Assembly: GCF_002021565.1 (NCBI RefSeq)
Contig: NZ_MSZX01000023.1
Location: 27-64,026, forward strand
Direction of reading: 5' to 3'
Origin: Paenibacillus selenitireducens
GTDB lineage: Bacteria; Bacillota; Bacilli; Paenibacillales; Paenibacillaceae
Length of the DNA: 64,000 nucleotides
Shown one piece after another: positions 16,632-26,245 of this stretch. The notes beneath the pieces are model-generated. The model saw only the letters and a program-made list of their open reading frames with translations, had not been told where the DNA came from and made no database searches. The translations under genes were made by a program, and so were the position numbers. The stretch's first letter is position 1. Each line of letters opens with the position of its first letter.

Positions 16632-17501
16632 TCAAGAGGATCTGCGCCACTGTGAGGGTGACAGACCGATATATTTTTTGAATACGGTGGAGAAATGCTG
16701 GCTGGTCTTATAGCCTAGATCCATCGCAACTGTTGTGACGCTGACCTCTTGTTGACGAAGCATCTGACAGGCAATATCCATTCGCAGCCGATCGATATAA
16801 TTAGCAGGTGACTGCCCATGCATATCATGGAACAATCGGTAGAAGTGGGATTCGCTTACGCCAACCTGATCAGCGAGCTCCTTATTAATCCATCTCGTTT
16901 CAGGCGCTGCTTGGATGGTTTCGGTCAATTTAATCATGGCCTCTTGGAAATCAAGTGGGATTTGACGGTTAGAAGACGGGTTCAGCATTTGCAGAATAAT
17001 GTCGAGTACGTAATGACGTACACGGCAAGAAGCCAGTGACTCGTTATGCTCAATAATGTCTCTTAGCTTAGTAAATGGTTCACGAACACGATTATCCACG
17101 AATACGACTCTTGGCAGCTGCTGCAGCTGGTGATGAATCTCCATACGGTCTTCATCTTGTAAATTTAGCCACCCGGAATGCTCGGATGGATCCGCAATAA
17201 TCATCCACCAGATACTGCATGGCTCGATGAAATTAAGACGTGCACTATGCCATTCTCCAGGCCGAGTGTAGAAGACCTGTCCGGTGTGGGAGGGATATAA
17301 GTGACCGCCTACCTCCCAAGTGACCTTCCCGCTGTCCACGAATACAAACTCATACGAACGTTCATGTTGGTGGACGATTAAAGGAGAAGCTTCATGAAAT
17401 CGGTCATAGCCTAGCATGATCAATTCAGGTATGTGGGATAGCTTAGCCGACTCCGGGAATTCATACACCCAACGCATTGTTTCATTCTTTATTTTCGCCA
17501 T
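16632..17501 (-). CDS. AraC-family transcriptional regulator
   Basis: A 289-aa regulator. The N-terminal half is a cupin-type sensor domain (VHQHERSYEFVFVDSG, GQVFYTRPGEWH). The C-terminal 100 residues carry two helix-turn-helix motifs: KELADQVGVSESHFYRLF and VTTVAMDLGYKTSQHFSTVF, ending in SPSQWRR. The start is ATG 17501 with AAGGAACG upstream. It is transcribed divergently from the PhyH-type dioxygenase gene starting at 17637, so it most likely controls that gene in response to its substrate. Confidence 0.88.
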   Translation of the reverse strand: MAKIKNETMRWVYEFPESAKLSHIPELIMLGYDRFHEASPLIVHQHERSYEFVFVDSGKVTWEVGGHLYPSHTGQVFYTRPGEWHSARLNFIEPCSIWWMIIADPSEHSGWLNLQDEDRMEIHHQLQQLPRVVFVDNRVREPFTKLRDIIEHNESLASCRVRHYVLDIILQMLNPSSNRQIPLDFQEAMIKLTETIQAAPETRWINKELADQVGVSESHFYRLFHDMHGQSPANYIDRLRMDIACQMLRQQEVSVTTVAMDLGYKTSQHFSTVFKKYIGLSPSQWRRSS

Positions 17502-17636
17502 AGTTACGTTCCTTATCGTTTCTAATGATCTCTTATGTTTCCAATCCTATTTGATAGGTTTTGGAAAGTCAATGCTCATCTTGTGGTCTACAATGAACGT
17601 AGTAAGCCACTTTCAAGAAAAGATGAGGTGTCCATA

Positions 17637-18461
17637 TTGGGAGTTATTAATTACAACATTACAGCAGCGGATAAAGAGAGGTTTGATCAAGACGGTTATT
17701 GGATCAGCCCGAAATTACTGGATGACGAGACGATCGAGCGTCTTCGCGGTGCGCATGAGCGTATTTGGAAGAAAGATTATGATGGCTCTGGTATGCCTCT
17801 TCATGACTTCAATCTTTCTGACAATCCATTTGCTCTTCGTAAATTCGATAATGGCTGGTGGATTAACGATGAGGTTTGTAGTGTCGTCACGGATCCGAAT
17901 TTAGGCCAAATGGCTGCTGAGCTCCTGAACGAGGACGAGATTCGTCTATGGCATGATCAAGTGATCTACAAGCCGGGTACTTCAGGCCAAGAAACAAACT
18001 CAGGGAATGTTGGATGGCATCAGGATTACGCCTATTGGCGCTCAAGCAGTACTCCGAATATGGTAACCGTTTGGATTGCGCTGCAGGACACGGACCTGAA
18101 TAATGGCGGCATGATGACGATCTTGGGTTCACATAAGTGGGGCGCTGTCAAGGGAAGCGATACTTTCTTCGAACAGGATATGACGATGCTGAAGCAGCGT
18201 TTTGCAAATCGAGATTGGGTAGAGGAGCCTTGTATTCTAAAAGCTGGCCAAGCAAGTTTCCACCATGCCCTTACATTCCATGGCTCGGCAACAAATTTCA
18301 CCGACCAGCCGAGGTTGTCTGTCGTAGCACATCTAATGCCTGGAGATACCTCCTACAAAGAGGGCAGAGCTCGGCATGATAATGTTCGCTTGCTTGGCCC
18401 ACGTCCGCAGTTTGGACAAAAGTTCGATAATGAATTCTTCCCGTTACTTTATTCCAAATAG
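17637..18461 (+). CDS. Phytanoyl-CoA dioxygenase (PhyH) family protein
   Basis: A 274-aa iron(II)/2-oxoglutarate-dependent oxygenase. The metal-binding HxD appears as GWHQDYAYW, the distal His and the 2-oxoglutarate Arg as HGSATNFTDQPRLS. The frame is open to 17535, but TTG 17637 has GAGGTG six bases before it, and the resulting length is normal for the family. Bacterial members hydroxylate varied small molecules (ectoine, halogenation substrates, lipids), so the substrate is open. Divergent AraC regulator upstream. Confidence 0.82.
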   Translation: MGVINYNITAADKERFDQDGYWISPKLLDDETIERLRGAHERIWKKDYDGSGMPLHDFNLSDNPFALRKFDNGWWINDEVCSVVTDPNLGQMAAELLNEDEIRLWHDQVIYKPGTSGQETNSGNVGWHQDYAYWRSSSTPNMVTVWIALQDTDLNNGGMMTILGSHKWGAVKGSDTFFEQDMTMLKQRFANRDWVEEPCILKAGQASFHHALTFHGSATNFTDQPRLSVVAHLMPGDTSYKEGRARHDNVRLLGPRPQFGQKFDNEFFPLLYSK

Positions 18462-18468
18462 CCAATCA

Positions 18469-19437
18469 TTACGGTGAAGGGAGTAGTCTTGCCCATGATT
18501 GCTTAATGAGATCGATGTCCATATCCAGTCCAATAAGGACAATATAGGAATCATCCGTATCAGCACGTGTTTTCTCCCAGTAAATGCGCTTGCCTGCGAA
18601 CTGCATGAGCTGTGTCTCCTGATGTGCAGCGAACTTGATGTCCCCTTTGGCGCGGATGAGCTGGTTGGACCATTGCATGATGAAATGTTCCACTTGAACG
18701 CGAGTTATCGAGCCATTCGAAGGGCATGGAAGACAAAGCGTACGGAGCCGGGTATGCGATGGGATCACGCTCGGTTCCGATCTTACTGGATTCCGTTCTA
18801 ATACCGGGTTGCTTGAAAGACGAACGGTGCGATGAGACATGAAGGGATGCGGGTCTTCCATGTGTTTTTTTCTAGCAGCATCGAATCCATGATAGGACCT
18901 ACATCGATCCGGCTTTGCATGGTACGAACGATTTGAGCTCTCTCATTTTGTTTACGGATCATTTTCTCGATTTTGAGCAGCTGATTCTCTTCCGCAAGGT
19001 CGATCTTATTCAAGACGATGAGGTGTGTGACTTCGATCTGACGGCGAAGTGTATGTACCAATTGCCTATCCGATGCAAAAATACTGTTATAGTCGAGCGT
19101 ATGTTCGGCATCCAATACAGTAATAATCTGCTTCACATCCAAGCTCCGTACAAGATTTGGCTCGGATAGTGCGTCTGTAATTTCCTCGGGGTTCGCCACG
19201 CCTGTTAGCTCGATCAAGATGATGTCCGGCTTCTGATCATAGCGGAGCTTCAGACTTCCTGCAAGTTCACTTTTTTTGCTGCAGCATACACAACCGTCTA
19301 GCAGTTTTTGCAAGGCGCCCTTGCTGTATCCTTCGAGCAAATGACCATCCACATCCTGTTTGCCTAACTCATTCATGAGCACCCCTGGTTTCAGGCCGCG
19401 CTGCTGTACTTCTTCCATCAGACGAAGTAGAGCATGC
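18469..19437 (-). pseudogene. CobW/COG0523-type GTPase, 5'-truncated and frameshifted
   Basis: Remnant of a COG0523 metal-chaperone GTPase. Retained are LMNELGKQDVDG, the metal-binding CVCC motif in DGCVCCSKK, IELTGVANPEE (Walker B region) and LNKIDLAEE (the NKxD base-recognition motif). The N-terminal P-loop GxxGSGKTT is missing: the homology begins at LLRLMEEV, which normally follows the P-loop, exactly where transposase sequence ends (about 19437). A second lesion near 18850 shifts the frame. The C-terminal domain (RAKGDIKFA...) continues in another frame to 18469. It cannot bind GTP normally and is very probably dead. Confidence 0.85.
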
Positions 19438-20163
19438 TCTCGCACACATGTCGGGGCGAAGTATTCATTGAAGCCTTCCAACTCTGGTTCACGCTTTCGG
19501 GTTATAAGCAATGATTGCATCAGCTTTTGTCTTGCGGATTTCTTCGTAAATAGGCTCATAATCATAACCTGCATCCATCGTCGCATAGTTGAACGCGTAT
19601 TGAAGAAACTGTGCCTTTATCCCCTTTAGTAAAGCAATCGCTGCTTTTCCATCGTTCATATTCCCAGATGAAAGAAGTGCTCCGAGAATATACTGGCTCT
19701 GTGTTCCGACAGCAAGATGGCCTTTGTAGCGGTACCAATAGAAGTTTTTTCCTTCGCTGTTGCATTTAATGCCCCATTCAGGTGCAATGGGCATTTGCTG
19801 TCTTAGCTTCTCGTAGGACTCAGGCAGCAGATCAGCGATTTTCTTGTCAAAGATGGACTTCTGTTCTTCTTCAAGCTGTTGTTGTAGCAACCAGGCTTCT
19901 CGCTCATGCTTAGCTTTGCGACCGCGCTTCTTGGGTGCCTCTTTTATTTTTCCTTGTTTTGCTGGAGCTTGATCACGTGCTTCGAAGTGGGTAGCATCAA
20001 TGGCAATCGTATCGTCTGGAATAAATCCTTCTTCTAATGCGAGCTTTAATACGTGTTGGCCCACCTCTTCCAAGGCGTGACTCTGACTTAACTTTTGAAT
20101 AAGACGCGAGTACGTCGCTGCTGAAGGAATCGATTCTGCCAGAGAAAACCCGTAATCTAATCG
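19438..20163 (-). pseudogene. Transposase fragment (DDE, IS1182/IS4-like), truncated at both ends
   Basis: Middle of a DDE transposase: DYGFSLAESIPSA near 20150, DTIAIDATHFEARD carrying a catalytic Asp, and ATMDAGYDYEPIYEEIR. The N-terminal quarter is missing at about 20163. Near 19498 one extra C shifts the frame; restoring it gives AYNRKREPELEGFNEYFAPTCVREHA, which is the expected continuation. Sequence then jumps into CobW. No terminal inverted repeats or target duplications are visible. Confidence 0.8.
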
Positions 20164-20525
20164 CGTTGTTAATACTTACAGGATGTAATCAATCAAAAAT
20201 AAACAATTCTGAACATCCAGCAACTGAAACAACTCACAACCCGACAACAAAAGAAATTCTCACTCAAAATCCGAATGCAGATATTTTTCAACACAAAGGA
20301 ATCATTTACACAAATGCAAGTAACATTGAATGGGTACAACAAACAGAACTAACAATTGGTGAGATTGTTGGAACAATTAGAAAGCAATATATAGATGGGA
20401 TTACTTTTGAAAACGAAATGGCGACCAAACTTCCAGTTGGAGCAGAAATTTTTGAGAGTGGTCAAATACTAATTGTTAATTTAGATGGTAGGGAAATCAG
20501 ATATCTTGGTTTAATTGAGGGTTGA
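20164..20525 (+). pseudogene. Lipoprotein gene lacking its 5' end
   Basis: About 119 residues remain. The frame begins inside a lipoprotein signal peptide, LILTGCNQS, with the lipobox Cys, followed by a Ser/Thr/Asn-rich linker and a small beta-rich domain (IIYTNASNIEWVQQ, LPVGAEIFE). The start codon, n-region and ribosome site are replaced by transposase sequence. The domain resembles small Bacillus/Paenibacillus lipoproteins of unknown function. Confidence 0.65.
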
Positions 20526-20705
20526 TTCATTCAACGAACGGATAAATTTATTCAATAATTTGAACCCACTGCTAGCAAAAGCGGGAACGTTTTATGTCGG
20601 ATGTTGGCTTGATTGGTGTTAATCGTTCCTAAATATGGTACAATCACTCCATATGTTCACTATAATTACAGTTCGAACATCAATCTTGCTTTGTGAGGCG
20701 ACTAC

Positions 20706-21812
20706 ATGTTTAAAAATATCAAATTTATTCTTTTATCTCTCCTGCTAGTGACATCTACAATTGTGTTTGGCTACTTCGTAATTCAAAGATACCATTCGAA
20801 AATCCCTATTCTCAACCATTTGTTTGGGAGTGCCATCTCTCCATACGATGGATTAAAACCTGAATCTAATAATCCAAACGGTATCTACTATAAAGACCGC
20901 GTTCTTGTGCTGATGTATCATAATCTCAGTCCTGAGCCGAAGGACCCTGGAACATTATCCGTCACTAATTTCGAGAAGCAATTAGAGTTAATGAGAGATA
21001 ATAACTTTCACTGGATTACCATGAGTCAGTACATAGATTTCATACGGCACTCTTCCCCTGTTCCGGACAACGCGGTGCTCCTTACTTTCGACGACGGCTA
21101 TGAATCATTTTATACGTATGCTTATCCGCTCCTACAGAAATATCAGGTCCCTGCGTCCAACTTCCTTATTGTCAATGCAATCGACAATCCGGAGTATAAA
21201 GGGATTCCGAAGGTGACCTGGGAGCAGGTTGAACTGATGCATAGAAACGGCATTGAATTTTTCAGTCATACGTATGACTCGCACAAGTATGCAAATACTA
21301 ATTCTTCAGGTACTTCGGAGACTGCAATGCTTGCCGGTCGGATTTACCTGAAGGACAAGCAGCGGAAGGAAACTAAGGAAGAGTACAAGCTTCGTGTTAC
21401 TAACGACCTTAAGCATGCCAATGACATCCTCCAGCAGAAGCTGGGCGTCCAAAAAAATGTGCTTGCTTTTCCTTTTGGGTTCTTCTCTGAGTCGCTTCTA
21501 GACATATGCGATCAGTTAGGAATTGATGTAACGCTGACTGTAAAGATGGGTTTAAACAAGCCCGGACAAACCAATGGTTTTCGAGTGAATGCTGGAGGTA
21601 TGGTCAATGATCCGGTGCTGCAGCTATCCCTCATGAAACACGCTGAGGAGAAGCTCGGCAGCATTCAATTTGATGAGGGTTCAAGAACGCGTAAATTTTA
21701 TATAATCATATCTCTGCTTGTCCTCGTGGTTGTCGCTGCCCTTTGGTTATGGAGTGGGTCGAGGTTGCTCGCAGAGAGAAAGCGTAAAATGAGCAAAAGT
21801 CTCTCTGCCTGA
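20706..21812 (+). CDS. Membrane-anchored polysaccharide deacetylase
   Basis: A 368-aa NodB-domain enzyme that removes N-acetyl groups from a surface polysaccharide, outside the cell. Helix at residues 7-27 and a second one at about 332-352, so both ends are membrane anchored. The NodB motifs are LTFDDGYESF (metal Asp and catalytic Asp), FFSHTYDSHKY (two metal His) and LAFPFGFF. The arrangement recalls IcaB/PgaB-type poly-N-acetylglucosamine deacetylases. GTGAGG precedes ATG 20706. Confidence 0.85.
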   Translation: MFKNIKFILLSLLLVTSTIVFGYFVIQRYHSKIPILNHLFGSAISPYDGLKPESNNPNGIYYKDRVLVLMYHNLSPEPKDPGTLSVTNFEKQLELMRDNNFHWITMSQYIDFIRHSSPVPDNAVLLTFDDGYESFYTYAYPLLQKYQVPASNFLIVNAIDNPEYKGIPKVTWEQVELMHRNGIEFFSHTYDSHKYANTNSSGTSETAMLAGRIYLKDKQRKETKEEYKLRVTNDLKHANDILQQKLGVQKNVLAFPFGFFSESLLDICDQLGIDVTLTVKMGLNKPGQTNGFRVNAGGMVNDPVLQLSLMKHAEEKLGSIQFDEGSRTRKFYIIISLLVLVVVAALWLWSGSRLLAERKRKMSKSLSA

Positions 21813-21927
21813 TGAGTGGTTTTTGTTAGCGATACTGCAAGAAATCGGTTAATTGATACCGCCACAAAGAACGGTTTTCTAACGATTATAAGTAATATGG
21901 TTGTATAAAGTAATTTTTACTTACTGC

Positions 21928-22046
21928 ACTAACGGGTACTATAGCTCAATAAACACTTATTATATTACCTAACAGAACACGATAGTTTAATACTGTAAGG
22001 GCTGCCAAGTGGCAGCCCTTTTTTCCGCTAATGAGCAGTTTTGCAA
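21928..22046 (+). repeat. ctaacggg repeat family, copy with terminator hairpin
   Basis: ctaacgggtactatagctcaataaac at the left, then a G+C-rich hairpin, then cgctaatgagcagttttg. It shares its left motif with copies at 36985, 39481 and 40104. Confidence 0.55.
21998..22026 (+). terminator. Terminator agggctgcc/ggcagccct plus T7
   Basis: Perfect 9-bp stem, 4-base loop, T-rich tail. Lies inside the ctaacggg repeat copy. Confidence 0.85.
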
Positions 22047-22094
22047 CATACCTGTTTCTCCAAGCGTCATAACAGTTGAAAAGAGGGGATTCTA

Positions 22095-22604
22095 TTGAAA
22101 TTAAAATTCATTTTACTGGCATGTGTTATGTTAATAGCGTTGACAGGATATTTTAATGAATCCTTAGAAAACCATCCTCGACAAACAGTGGGAGAGGGAG
22201 AATACAATGACGGAAAAGAAATTGTGATTGAAGCGAAAAAAACATTGGAAGACTTCAAAAAAGCTTTGCAAGAAGAAGGACTTGAATTAATGCCAGTTGA
22301 AGAATCTAACAATGATTGGATATTAAACAACATGAAATCAAATAGATTTACTGTGGGCAGTCCTGTCGAAAATACAGACCCAACTAAACTAGAGCAAGTT
22401 TCAATTTATGTTTTCGAATCAGAAAATGCACGAAAAAAAGGGTTGGAAGATTTTAATAAACAAAAAGAAAGATATGATATGATGCTTCCTCGTATTTATG
22501 AAGCAAAAAATGTGATGGTATTTTATTGGGCACGTGCTGCAATGGATAAACCTGCGAAATACGAACAACAATTTCAAAAAGCAATCAATCAACTTGAAAA
22601 TTAA
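22095..22604 (+). CDS. Exported protein resembling a lipoprotein with a lost lipobox Cys
   Basis: A 169-aa protein starting at TTG 22095 with GAGGGG upstream. The N-terminus MKLKFILLACVMLIALTG is a typical lipoprotein signal, but the residue where the lipid-modified Cys should stand is Tyr (TAT instead of TGT). The mature part has helices with VIEAKKTLEDFKKALQEEG and a C-terminal AINQLEN. Similar small lipoproteins of unknown role are common in Bacillus relatives. It may be secreted, membrane-tethered by the uncut signal, or non-functional. Confidence 0.6.
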   Translation: MKLKFILLACVMLIALTGYFNESLENHPRQTVGEGEYNDGKEIVIEAKKTLEDFKKALQEEGLELMPVEESNNDWILNNMKSNRFTVGSPVENTDPTKLEQVSIYVFESENARKKGLEDFNKQKERYDMMLPRIYEAKNVMVFYWARAAMDKPAKYEQQFQKAINQLEN

Positions 22605-22691
22605 AGCAATATATTAATGCCCTTATTTTACCAAATATTATGGTACAATATATCTTAAATCTTGGTATTACGATCATTAAGGAGTGTGAAA

Positions 22692-22904
22692 AATAATGGT
22701 TTAAACCTTATCTTAGACAGCAATATTTACAATGGGGATTCATACTTTAGAAATCCTGCCTTCCATTTGAACACGGACGATATACATAAGGCTTACCAAT
22801 TCATGAAAGACCGTAAAATTGAACTTGTCACCGATATAGAGAATGGCCATTGGTTTAATTTTAAAGATCCAGATGGCAACATGTTGATGATTTGTAAATG
22901 TTAG
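22692..22904 (+). pseudogene. VOC/glyoxalase-family fragment, C-terminal half
   Basis: NGLNLILDS...PAFHLNTDDIHKAYQFM...HWFNFKDPDGNMLMIC is the C-terminal half of a vicinal-oxygen-chelate protein (glyoxalase, bleomycin resistance type), with the closing DPDGN motif and a metal Glu position changed to Met. The N-terminal half and a credible start are missing. Confidence 0.65.
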
Positions 22905-23093
22905 AGTCACTAGTGTTGTTGCACTCAAGTATTGGGCAGATAAGCGCAACATATAAAGGATAATTAAGTGTTTTTAGCAGAATTATTTCTCAAGCTAACT
23001 GACTCTGACAAAAAATAAATTTAAAATCTTGTTCAAATCGAACGAACGGGCGGCATCTAAATAAATAGGGCGAAGAGACGCGAGGAGGAAAGT

Positions 23094-24908
23094 ATGGCAT
23101 TCGAAGCGGAAGATAGGGCAAGTGCAGCTAGCAAGGTTGCATCCGTCGGGATGGCGTCCTTCGATCGGGATCAGTCGCTGGTGGAGCGTGCGCAGCAAGG
23201 AGATACCGAGGCGTTCGGCGAGTTGATCGAGCAGCATCGCAATAAAGCGCGCGGCTTAGCGGAGCGGCTGACAGGAGATCCCCACATGGCCGACGACGTG
23301 GTACAGGATGCTCTTATACGTGCATTCATGCATATGGGTTCACTCGTCGATACTAGCCGTTTTCTCCCCTGGTTTTACCGTATCGTGCGTAATCAGGCGA
23401 ACATGCGAATGCGACGGGGCGGACCGCACCGGAATGAACGGCCGTTCGTTTCCATCAGCTCCCCGGAAACAAATGGCTCAAGGGTTGACTGGGAGGACCT
23501 GGACAGCATCCTCTATTATCTGGCACGTACGGCGACCGATGCAGCAATGAGGGAGCAGGACCCGGCGGAGCATCTTCTGCGCAAGGAAATATACGAAACG
23601 ATTCATGCGCTGCTGCATTGCCTGAGCCGCAAGGAGCGAGATATTTTCAAGGCTTACTTTTTCCGCCAATTGAGCCCTGATGAGATCGCCGAAATGTATC
23701 GAATGACGACCGGTTCGATCTATACGTATATCCACCGCTCTCGCCAGAAGCTCCGGAATGAGCATATTCGCGTCACTCTCGGCCTTTTGCCTGAGAAGAA
23801 GGGAGGAAGCGGATTGGCCAGACATAAGCTACTTGACCTGCGGTCATGGCAGGCAGAGCCTCCAGTCATGTCGACGTTCATAAGCAGCATCGGGCGAATG
23901 CTTGCTTCAATAGGCGACCAGAGGGAAGCCGCAGAACTCATGGGGGTGTCCACCTTCGCATTCCGGATGAAGCTCTCGGATAAAACGACGTTCGCCGACG
24001 GCATCTACGTGTTTGACTGGAGAGCCACACTGCAGGGACTGATGAGAGAAATCGGCTATGAGATCTCGGTGCTATGCGGTCAACTGGCAGATTCGCCCGT
24101 TCCGCTGCTCGGGGCGGTGGAACGGTTCCCAGTCGTGCTCCGGATCGAGGAGGCGGTGCTTCCGTTCATCCGCAGACACATCGACGCCGGGAGGCCGGTT
24201 CTGTATTTTGATACGCTGGTTACCAGGCCATATGTGCACGAATGGTCGGTTATCTATGGGTACGACGACCGGGTAAGAGTCGTTCATCTCACCGATCCGA
24301 TTCGGCCGGAAGGCAAAACGCTTTCGTACGACGATGTGATAAACAATCCCGTCCGGTTTTTAGCTGGTTTTGGCAGTAAACTGGAACAGACAGCAGGAGA
24401 AACTGCAAGGCGACCTAGGGAGACAGGAACCCGCGAGCAAGCACTGCGGACGATCCGATTCGCAATCGCCTACGCAAAGCACGGCTGCGAATATCGACCA
24501 CGAACCTCGTACTTAAATTACACGTCCGGGCTGGCGGCATATGACCGCTGGATTGACCATCTGCGAAGCCCGCATATTGCGCCGAACCGTTACGGGATGG
24601 GACAGCTCTCCGCCGTATATGCCGAGGCGAAGCGTTATGCGGCGCTTTACCTGCGGGGCGTGCCTCTTGAAGGAGAGGCGATGCGGCTGGCGATGTTGGC
24701 GTCAGTAGCCTATGAGCAGGCCGCCGACGCGATGGCTGAACTCAGCAGGCTTGTGCCGTTCATCCGGACGTCGGAGGTTCTGCCGCCGGACATGCGTGAA
24801 GTATGCGTTGAGCAGTTGGAGAAAGCCAAGGCCTTCGAAAGCGCCGCGGTCGGTTATCTAGAGAAAAGTATCGCCGTAAAGGCTGGGGAAGAGGGAAGCA
24901 GACAATGA
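23094..24908 (+). CDS. ECF-like sigma factor fused to a large C-terminal domain
   Basis: A 604-aa protein. Residues 25-95 are sigma region 2 (AFGELIEQHRN, MADDVVQDALIRAF), residues 165-225 sigma region 4 (LSRKERDIFKAYF, SPDEIAEMYRMTTGSIYTY). The remaining 380 residues are not part of an ordinary sigma factor; the segment around RPVLYFDTLVTRPYVHEWSV-IYGYDD recalls C39-peptidase-like or BtrH-type domains, and the end is helical. Start ATG 23094 with GAGGAGG. Its stop overlaps the start of the next gene (ATGA), a solute-binding-like protein. The region is visibly richer in G+C than its surroundings. The C-terminal domain is probably a sensor, by inference. Confidence 0.75.
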   Translation: MAFEAEDRASAASKVASVGMASFDRDQSLVERAQQGDTEAFGELIEQHRNKARGLAERLTGDPHMADDVVQDALIRAFMHMGSLVDTSRFLPWFYRIVRNQANMRMRRGGPHRNERPFVSISSPETNGSRVDWEDLDSILYYLARTATDAAMREQDPAEHLLRKEIYETIHALLHCLSRKERDIFKAYFFRQLSPDEIAEMYRMTTGSIYTYIHRSRQKLRNEHIRVTLGLLPEKKGGSGLARHKLLDLRSWQAEPPVMSTFISSIGRMLASIGDQREAAELMGVSTFAFRMKLSDKTTFADGIYVFDWRATLQGLMREIGYEISVLCGQLADSPVPLLGAVERFPVVLRIEEAVLPFIRRHIDAGRPVLYFDTLVTRPYVHEWSVIYGYDDRVRVVHLTDPIRPEGKTLSYDDVINNPVRFLAGFGSKLEQTAGETARRPRETGTREQALRTIRFAIAYAKHGCEYRPRTSYLNYTSGLAAYDRWIDHLRSPHIAPNRYGMGQLSAVYAEAKRYAALYLRGVPLEGEAMRLAMLASVAYEQAADAMAELSRLVPFIRTSEVLPPDMREVCVEQLEKAKAFESAAVGYLEKSIAVKAGEEGSRQ

Positions 24909-26020
24909 AAGAGCTGCGGTTTATGACGGAGTTTCAACATTTGCAAAGGTTGACGGATGCCAAGGAGTCATTCGAACGGGCCAACCCTGGCGTAAGAATC
25001 GTCATCGAGCAATCGACAGATCATTTTGAATCGAATAACGCCTATCAATCCGACGAGGCGCCGGATATCATCGAGTCGGGCGGGTGGTCGCTATTTAACA
25101 ATAAAGACATGTTCGTAGATTTAAATCCCTATGTCGCGGAAGTCGACGGACTTGAGGAGGATCTTTACCAAGGGCCAATGCGGGTCGCCCGCCACAACGG
25201 TATGCTGCCAGGACTGCCGGTCGACGTCAGCATACCGCTTATTGTCTTCAATAAGGAAATGTTTGACCGTGCCGGACTAGCTTATCCGACCGAGGATTGG
25301 ACATGGGACGATTTTATCGAGTTGGGTAAAAAGCTGACGATCCGCAATGAGCATGGCGTCGCTTCGCAGTTCGGCTTTGGAATCGGCGTAGATATCGAGT
25401 GGTATGAGCCGTTTGTGTTCCGGAATGGCGGAAGCTATCTGTCTCCGAACGGATCGACGGCGAGAGGGTATGTCGACAGTCCGGCAACCATCGAGGCGTT
25501 CCGCAAGGTGATTGATGCGTATCGTGTACACGGGATTATCCGGAAGCCGGACGAACCTTCCGCAGCGGGTCAGCTTCACGAGGGTTTTGCGATGATCTTC
25601 GGTTTTATGTGGTTTACCGGCGATTTGATCTATCACAAGATCGACGACAAGTTCGGGGTGGTTGGCCTGCCGAAAATGCAGGGGGGCGATCAGTCGAACA
25701 TGATCTACATGGGCGCGGCCGGTGTTACTTCTAAGTCGAAGAACCCTCGTCTAGCCTGGGAGTTTCTACGCCATTATATCATTGAGCGGCATTCTTGGCC
25801 GCTTCCGCTGACACGCTCTCAGGCGGAGGATCGAGGTCTGACCGGGCACCGCCTCTGGTCGCGTTACATGGAGGAGCTCGACCATGTACGGCCAAGCGGG
25901 TATTACCTGAGCGAGAAGTGGAATTCGTCACGTCAGCTGATTAACGAGGACATCCACAGGATGATTCTCGAGGGTGCCGATGTCTCCCAAACGCTGCGGT
26001 CATGGACGAGGTTCGCTTGA
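24905..26020 (+). CDS. Solute-binding-protein-like (family 1) protein without signal peptide
   Basis: A 371-aa protein with the fold of ABC-transporter sugar-binding proteins: residues 1-60 (LRFMTEFQHL, RANPGVRIVIEQ), PLIVFNKEMFDRAG, WTWDDFIELGKKL and AAGVTSKSKNPRLAWEFL are hallmark segments. These normally carry a lipoprotein signal. Here the first beta strand starts at residue 4 and no hydrophobic leader or lipobox exists, so the protein should stay in the cytoplasm. No permease or ATPase gene is near. The 4-bp ATGA overlap with the sigma fusion gene suggests a joint function, perhaps ligand-dependent control of the sigma factor. Confidence 0.75.
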   Translation: MKELRFMTEFQHLQRLTDAKESFERANPGVRIVIEQSTDHFESNNAYQSDEAPDIIESGGWSLFNNKDMFVDLNPYVAEVDGLEEDLYQGPMRVARHNGMLPGLPVDVSIPLIVFNKEMFDRAGLAYPTEDWTWDDFIELGKKLTIRNEHGVASQFGFGIGVDIEWYEPFVFRNGGSYLSPNGSTARGYVDSPATIEAFRKVIDAYRVHGIIRKPDEPSAAGQLHEGFAMIFGFMWFTGDLIYHKIDDKFGVVGLPKMQGGDQSNMIYMGAAGVTSKSKNPRLAWEFLRHYIIERHSWPLPLTRSQAEDRGLTGHRLWSRYMEELDHVRPSGYYLSEKWNSSRQLINEDIHRMILEGADVSQTLRSWTRFA

Positions 26021-26059
26021 TGAAAAAAGTTATTTCCTCTAAGCAGGAATCAAACATGA

Positions 26060-26094
26060 ACGAGCAGTTCGCCACGGCGTCTGCTCGTTTTTTT
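26060..26094 (+). terminator. Terminator cgagcag/ctgctcg plus T run
   Basis: 7-bp stem, 14-base loop that can itself pair, then seven T. Ends the sigma/binding-protein operon. Confidence 0.8.
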
Positions 26095-26245
26095 CAACTA
26101 GACGGGCAGAATAGTGGAAACATATGGTGATTAAAGTTTTGAAATTTTCAAGTAGTGTACTATGATAAACTTGATTCCATGATTTGATTCGAGCGATGGT
26201 ATGGGACAGTGCCCCTTACTCTAGTATACCTAAGGAGTGGTAGAA

